From an uncultured Clostridia bacterium (lineage in GTDB: Bacteria; Bacillota; Clostridia; TANB77; CAG-508): a stretch of DNA of 10,279 nt. Positions 6,636 to 10,279 of this stretch are shown in pieces (the first letter of the stretch is position 1; each line of letters begins with the position of its first letter). The stretch is from positions 1 to 10,279 of the forward strand of contig CANQMG010000054.1 in NCBI GenBank assembly GCA_947624925.1, written 5' to 3'. The notes beneath the pieces are model-generated. The model saw nothing but the letters and a program-made list of their open reading frames with translations, ran no database searches and had not been told where the DNA came from. Both the position numbers and the translations under genes were made by a program.

Positions 6636-8453
6636 TTAATTAATTGGTATTATTACATCAAATTTTGCACCTTTTCCTTCATGTGATGTAAATTTTATAT
6701 CACCATTAAAATGTGCCCTTATGTTTGAATATGACATAAATAATCCAAGGCCAGTTCCATTTTTTCCTTTAGTTGTAATCATTTCTTTAAATAACTTATC
6801 TTGTACTTCTTTAGACATTCCACATCCATAATCTTCTATAGAAAATATTAAGTCATTTGAATTGCTATAGATAGTAAAATCTATATTTTGGTTTGGTTTA
6901 CCATTATATGCCTGAATTGAATTAGAAATTATATTATTTATAACTTGAACCAAGCTATTTATATTTCCCCTAATAGATAAATTAGAATCAACTTTTAAAT
7001 TTATATTTAATTCAATTAATGCATTTTTTAGTTCATGTTTCATTAAAACGTCTATGTATTTTAACAATTCATTTAATGTAAAAGTGTCTGAGGGCTGTTC
7101 AGAAAATGCAACAGCTTGACCCTTAACTGCAGTTATAACATCTGACATATATGAAATATGAGTTTTAATTTTTTCAATCCAATTATTCATATCTTTAACT
7201 ATTTCATGGTGATCTTCATTTGTAACACTAGGGTCACCGATTGAAATATCATATTCTTTAGTTAAGTCAGATAATCCTTCAACTGCACCAGCAACTGACA
7301 TAATTGGTGTTTTAAGATTATGAGCAATTCCTCCAATCATTTGACCAAGAGATGCTAAACGTTCTTTTTCTACAAGTAAATCTTGATTAGCTTGTATAGT
7401 TTTAACGTCATTAACGTGCTGAGTAACATCTTTTAATAATATAAGAGTACCTAAAAAATTACCTTTAGAATTAATGCTACTTATTTCTATATTGAAATAC
7501 TTGTCCATAATGTTATATTCATTTGCAAATGTTATTGTTTCATTACTATTTTTAGATTTTTTAATTGCATCAGATATTTGATTTGGATCTAGATTAACTT
7601 CATTAGAGTTATTTTTTATAAAATCTATAAAGTTAATTCTTCTTACATTAGATGAAGATAAATTAAATGTATTTAAAAAAGTTTCATTAAAATCTATTAT
7701 AATATCTTCTTCATTTAAAACTATAAAACTATCAGATATTCTATCTACAATTCTTTGAAGTGCAATTGGTGTAACACTCAAAAAGTTAAATTTAAATATT
7801 GCAAATGCCAAAAGAAGAATTGTGGCAGCAAAAGAAATTGGCGTTAAATATATATCAGCACTTATTATTTTAAAACTTGCTAATATATTTATTATAATAG
7901 GAATTAAGGCTGATACAATAAAGAGTAACGCCTGTCTTGAAAAAAAACCAGAGTTTTTAATAGAATATTTTAACAAATATATTAAGCCAAGTGCATACAT
8001 AATATATGTATATATAAAGTGTATATTATAATATGGACCAACAATATTTTCACTTAAATTAAGTGAGTAATTAATATAAAATAGATGATGTACATCATTT
8101 GTCCACAATATTATTAATGATAATATTGGTATAATAAATAAAAGTATATATGATGCTTTAAATTTAATTTTTGTATTTGCAAAAATTAAACCAGTAAAAA
8201 ATACAGATACAGGTAAAAAACAAGTACCTATATAAACTATGTAATCATAATATATTAAGGGTATAGATAATATATTACCTAATGAACATTGTAAAATAAT
8301 TCCTATTAAGCAAATTAATAAATTGGTTAAATCTAAAAGAAAAATCGTTTTTAATTGACTTTTTTTAATTTTAGACTTTATTACCAAAAAGGTTATAAGA
8401 CATATAATAGCACTTAAAATTAATGCTATAAATATTAAAGGTGATGCAAGCAT
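6636..8453 (-). CDS. Sensor histidine kinase: N-terminal 7TM sensor, PAS, HisKA, HATPase
   Basis: 605 residues, ATG at 8451-8453 with AGGAGG 5 bases upstream. Residues 1-222 are membrane-spanning (about seven segments: 5-25, 37-56, 70-91, 102-117, 145-161, 174-192, 203-221), and ILWTNDVHHLFY (115-126) resembles the conserved element of the 7TM histidine-kinase sensor family. A PAS domain follows (about 233-350). The dimerisation/phosphotransfer region has LASLGQMIGGIAHNLKTPI (366-384) with H378 as the phosphorylation site; Asn follows it where most HisKA proteins have Glu. The ATPase domain has the N box around 503-516, G1 DYGCGMS (541-547), F box KLFKEMITTKG (553-563) and G2 GTGLGLFMS (566-574), all intact. 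There is no receiver domain, so it needs a separate partner, most simply the REC-HD-GYP protein encoded next. Its start is 17 bases from the NRPS stop with no room for a promoter, suggesting co-transcription with the NRPS. Confidence 0.92.
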   Translation of the reverse strand: MLASPLIFIALILSAIICLITFLVIKSKIKKSQLKTIFLLDLTNLLICLIGIILQCSLGNILSIPLIYYDYIVYIGTCFLPVSVFFTGLIFANTKIKFKASYILLFIIPILSLIILWTNDVHHLFYINYSLNLSENIVGPYYNIHFIYTYIMYALGLIYLLKYSIKNSGFFSRQALLFIVSALIPIIINILASFKIISADIYLTPISFAATILLLAFAIFKFNFLSVTPIALQRIVDRISDSFIVLNEEDIIIDFNETFLNTFNLSSSNVRRINFIDFIKNNSNEVNLDPNQISDAIKKSKNSNETITFANEYNIMDKYFNIEISSINSKGNFLGTLILLKDVTQHVNDVKTIQANQDLLVEKERLASLGQMIGGIAHNLKTPIMSVAGAVEGLSDLTKEYDISIGDPSVTNEDHHEIVKDMNNWIEKIKTHISYMSDVITAVKGQAVAFSEQPSDTFTLNELLKYIDVLMKHELKNALIELNINLKVDSNLSIRGNINSLVQVINNIISNSIQAYNGKPNQNIDFTIYSNSNDLIFSIEDYGCGMSKEVQDKLFKEMITTKGKNGTGLGLFMSYSNIRAHFNGDIKFTSHEGKGAKFDVIIPIN

Positions 8454-8470
8454 AAATACCTCCTATAAAT

Positions 8471-10279
8471 TTATATATTTAGAAATCCATTAGATTTTAA
8501 ATAGTTAAAAAATTTTTTAAAATATTCAAAATCTAGTATGGGCCATAAAAATCCAATCGTATTAAGAAATTTATTTGTTATATCAGCATTTATTAGATTC
8601 TTATATGAATAATTTAATAGTTTATTTTTATTTAGGTCTGTAACTATTCCGGATATCTTATTTTTTAATTTATTATCATTTAAAAAAATATTAACTTGTT
8701 GTGAAAAAGTTTCATTAGATACAGCTTGTAATTTATATCCTAATTGATTAATATAATCTATTAAATCAGTAAACTTTATAATATTTACATTAAATAAATG
8801 TAAAATAGAAAAATTGTTATTTGTGTTTATTATATTAATAATAGCTTTTGCACAGTAATCTACAGGTGTAAATTCTGTAGAATGTTTCAAAAAACTATTT
8901 TGAATTACACCTAAATTTAATATTGATTTTATTTTATTTATAAAAGCATTTTCAGAAATGTTTATTTGAAATTTACCATCTGAAAATCTATTTGTCAAGT
9001 TTCCTATTCTTAAAATTGTTGCATTTAGTCCATTGTTAATTTCTTCTAATACTATCTTTTCAGCCTTGAATTTAGTAAATAGATATATATTATTTAAATC
9101 CTGTCCAACATAGAAAGAGGATTCATCAAAAATTATTCTTTCTTCTTCATTTGTAGCTATTCCCATACCAGAAACACTTAATGTTGATATATGATACAAT
9201 TTTTTTCTAAAAGTTTTACATATATTGACTATATTTTGTGTTCCATTTACATTGACTAAATTAAACAAATTAGAATCTCCATAATGCTTAACTATTGCTG
9301 CACTATTTATAACCAAATCTATATTGCCTAATAATTCTGACAAATTATGATTTGACATACCAAGATTTTCTTGAGTTATATCACCTTCTATAACAAATAT
9401 TCTATTTTCGAACAGATTATCATATTTATCATCGAAATAAAATTTTAATATTTTTTTTAGTCGTTCTTCAGGAGATATTAAAGACTTCCTTCGAATAATA
9501 CAATAAACTTTATTATTTGAGTTATATGATAAATATTCATCTAATATATGAGCTCCTAAAAATCCTGTACTACCAAATAATAATAACCTATTATTTTTGA
9601 AATTAGAAATATTGCTCAAATTATCTGATTTATTTTTTTCAATTAACTTATTTATATTTTCATAATTATAATCTTTATCAATATTATAAATTATTTTATT
9701 AGATTTTTTTTCAGAAAGTAGTCTAATTGTAGGGTATGTGAAAATATCATTATAGCTTATATCTAATTTTCTTTTTAATGCTTCTATTTGAAATTTAATA
9801 GCAATAAGTGAATCACATCCTATATCAAAAAAGTTATCATCAATGCTTATTTTATCTATTTGTAATAATGATGATAAAATAGTATGAATTGTTTGTTCCA
9901 AAGCATTACGAGGAGCAGTATATTTGTTTTGTTTACTAAACTGAGGTTTAGGCAAAGCTTTAGTATTAATTTTTCCATTTACAGTTAATGGAAATTCTTC
10001 TATTTGTATTAAATATGTTGGAATCATATAAAATACTAATTTAGATTGTAAATATGCTTTTAGGTCATTAATAGTAATTATTTTATCAGCAGAAAAATAA
10101 GATACTATCTGATACGTAGTTCCACTTTTTACTGTAATTGTATGTGTTTTATTAATATGTGGAAATGACATAATTATAGAATTAATTTCATTTAATTCTA
10201 TCCTATATCCATTTATTTTAACTTGATTGTCCCTTCTTCCAATAAATGAAATTGTTCCATCATTATTCCATTTTGCTAA
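8471..10279 (-). CDS. Non-ribosomal peptide synthetase, C-terminal part: end of A domain, carrier (T) domain, terminal thioester reductase (5' end outside window)
   Basis: The frame is open to the right edge, giving 602 visible residues; the ATG at 10169-10171 is internal, because adenylation motif A8 (GRRDNQVKINGYRIEL, 14-29) is encoded upstream of it. The A domain ends with YMIP (84-87) and A10 NGKINTKALP (101-110), K103 being the catalytic lysine. The carrier domain (about 123-192) has DNFFDIGCDSL with S157 as the phosphopantetheine site. Residues about 231-600 form an extended-SDR reductase of the NRPS release type: GSTGFLG (236-242) binds NAD(P)H, STLSVSG (365-371) and YLFTK (399-403) supply the S/T-Y-K set. 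The tethered peptide would leave as an aldehyde, or as an alcohol after a second reduction. The A-domain specificity motifs A4-A5 and any condensation domains lie beyond the window, so the product is unknown. Probably co-transcribed with the downstream sensor kinase. Confidence 0.93.
   Translation of the reverse strand, partial: LAKWNNDGTISFIGRRDNQVKINGYRIELNEINSIIMSFPHINKTHTITVKSGTTYQIVSYFSADKIITINDLKAYLQSKLVFYMIPTYLIQIEEFPLTVNGKINTKALPKPQFSKQNKYTAPRNALEQTIHTILSSLLQIDKISIDDNFFDIGCDSLIAIKFQIEALKRKLDISYNDIFTYPTIRLLSEKKSNKIIYNIDKDYNYENINKLIEKNKSDNLSNISNFKNNRLLLFGSTGFLGAHILDEYLSYNSNNKVYCIIRRKSLISPEERLKKILKFYFDDKYDNLFENRIFVIEGDITQENLGMSNHNLSELLGNIDLVINSAAIVKHYGDSNLFNLVNVNGTQNIVNICKTFRKKLYHISTLSVSGMGIATNEEERIIFDESSFYVGQDLNNIYLFTKFKAEKIVLEEINNGLNATILRIGNLTNRFSDGKFQINISENAFINKIKSILNLGVIQNSFLKHSTEFTPVDYCAKAIINIINTNNNFSILHLFNVNIIKFTDLIDYINQLGYKLQAVSNETFSQQVNIFLNDNKLKNKISGIVTDLNKNKLLNYSYKNLINADITNKFLNTIGFLWPILDFEYFKKFFNYLKSNGFLNI

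Noticed and set aside
7822..8031. Plus-strand open frame of 69 codons opposite the kinase 7TM region
   Set aside because: Antisense to clear membrane-sensor coding sequence with no supporting start signals.
10169..10171. ATG as the NRPS gene start
   Set aside because: The same frame upstream encodes the conserved A8 adenylation motif, so the Met is internal and the gene continues past the edge.

Overview
The window is very A+T-rich DNA with strong AGGAGG-type ribosome binding sites, TTGNNN-N17-TATAAT promoters and compact intrinsic terminators. Gene content (YkpA/YbiT-type ABC-F protein, DUF378 and DUF975 membrane proteins, CapA-family protein, HD-GYP response regulator, NRPS with a terminal reductase) fits a low-GC Gram-positive anaerobe of the Clostridia type (Bacillota), quite possibly gut-associated. 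The species cannot be named from this sequence. No rRNA, tRNA, insertion sequence, CRISPR array or phage gene was seen.

Left part (1-4540). The 3' end of a + strand gene encodes a surface-type protein with three 189-bp InlB B-like (Flg_new) repeats followed by an unrecognised C-terminal domain, closed by a strong hairpin. A minus-strand membrane-anchored CapA/PgsA-type metallophosphatase-fold protein is divergent from a 62-aa DUF378 membrane protein. A + strand ABC-F ATPase follows, with its own near-consensus promoter, and a terminator that can serve it and the convergent gene beyond.

Right part (4545-10279), all on the minus strand and transcribed right to left. First comes the C-terminal end of a non-ribosomal peptide synthetase (end of an adenylation domain, a peptidyl carrier domain, and a thioester reductase that would release the product as an aldehyde or alcohol). 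Seventeen bases later comes a hybrid-less sensor histidine kinase with an N-terminal 7TM sensor, PAS, HisKA and HATPase domains. After a hairpin and a separate promoter comes a REC-HD-GYP response regulator with all c-di-GMP phosphodiesterase motifs, then its terminator, then a separately promoted DUF975 membrane protein.

The most interesting arrangement is the NRPS-reductase / 7TM kinase / HD-GYP regulator run. The NRPS and kinase look co-transcribed, and the kinase and regulator are a plausible two-component pair. One testable reading is a small-molecule signalling circuit in which an NRPS-made peptide aldehyde or pyrazinone is sensed by the membrane kinase and changes c-di-GMP levels. This is inference from gene order only. 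The rest of the NRPS lies beyond the right edge.
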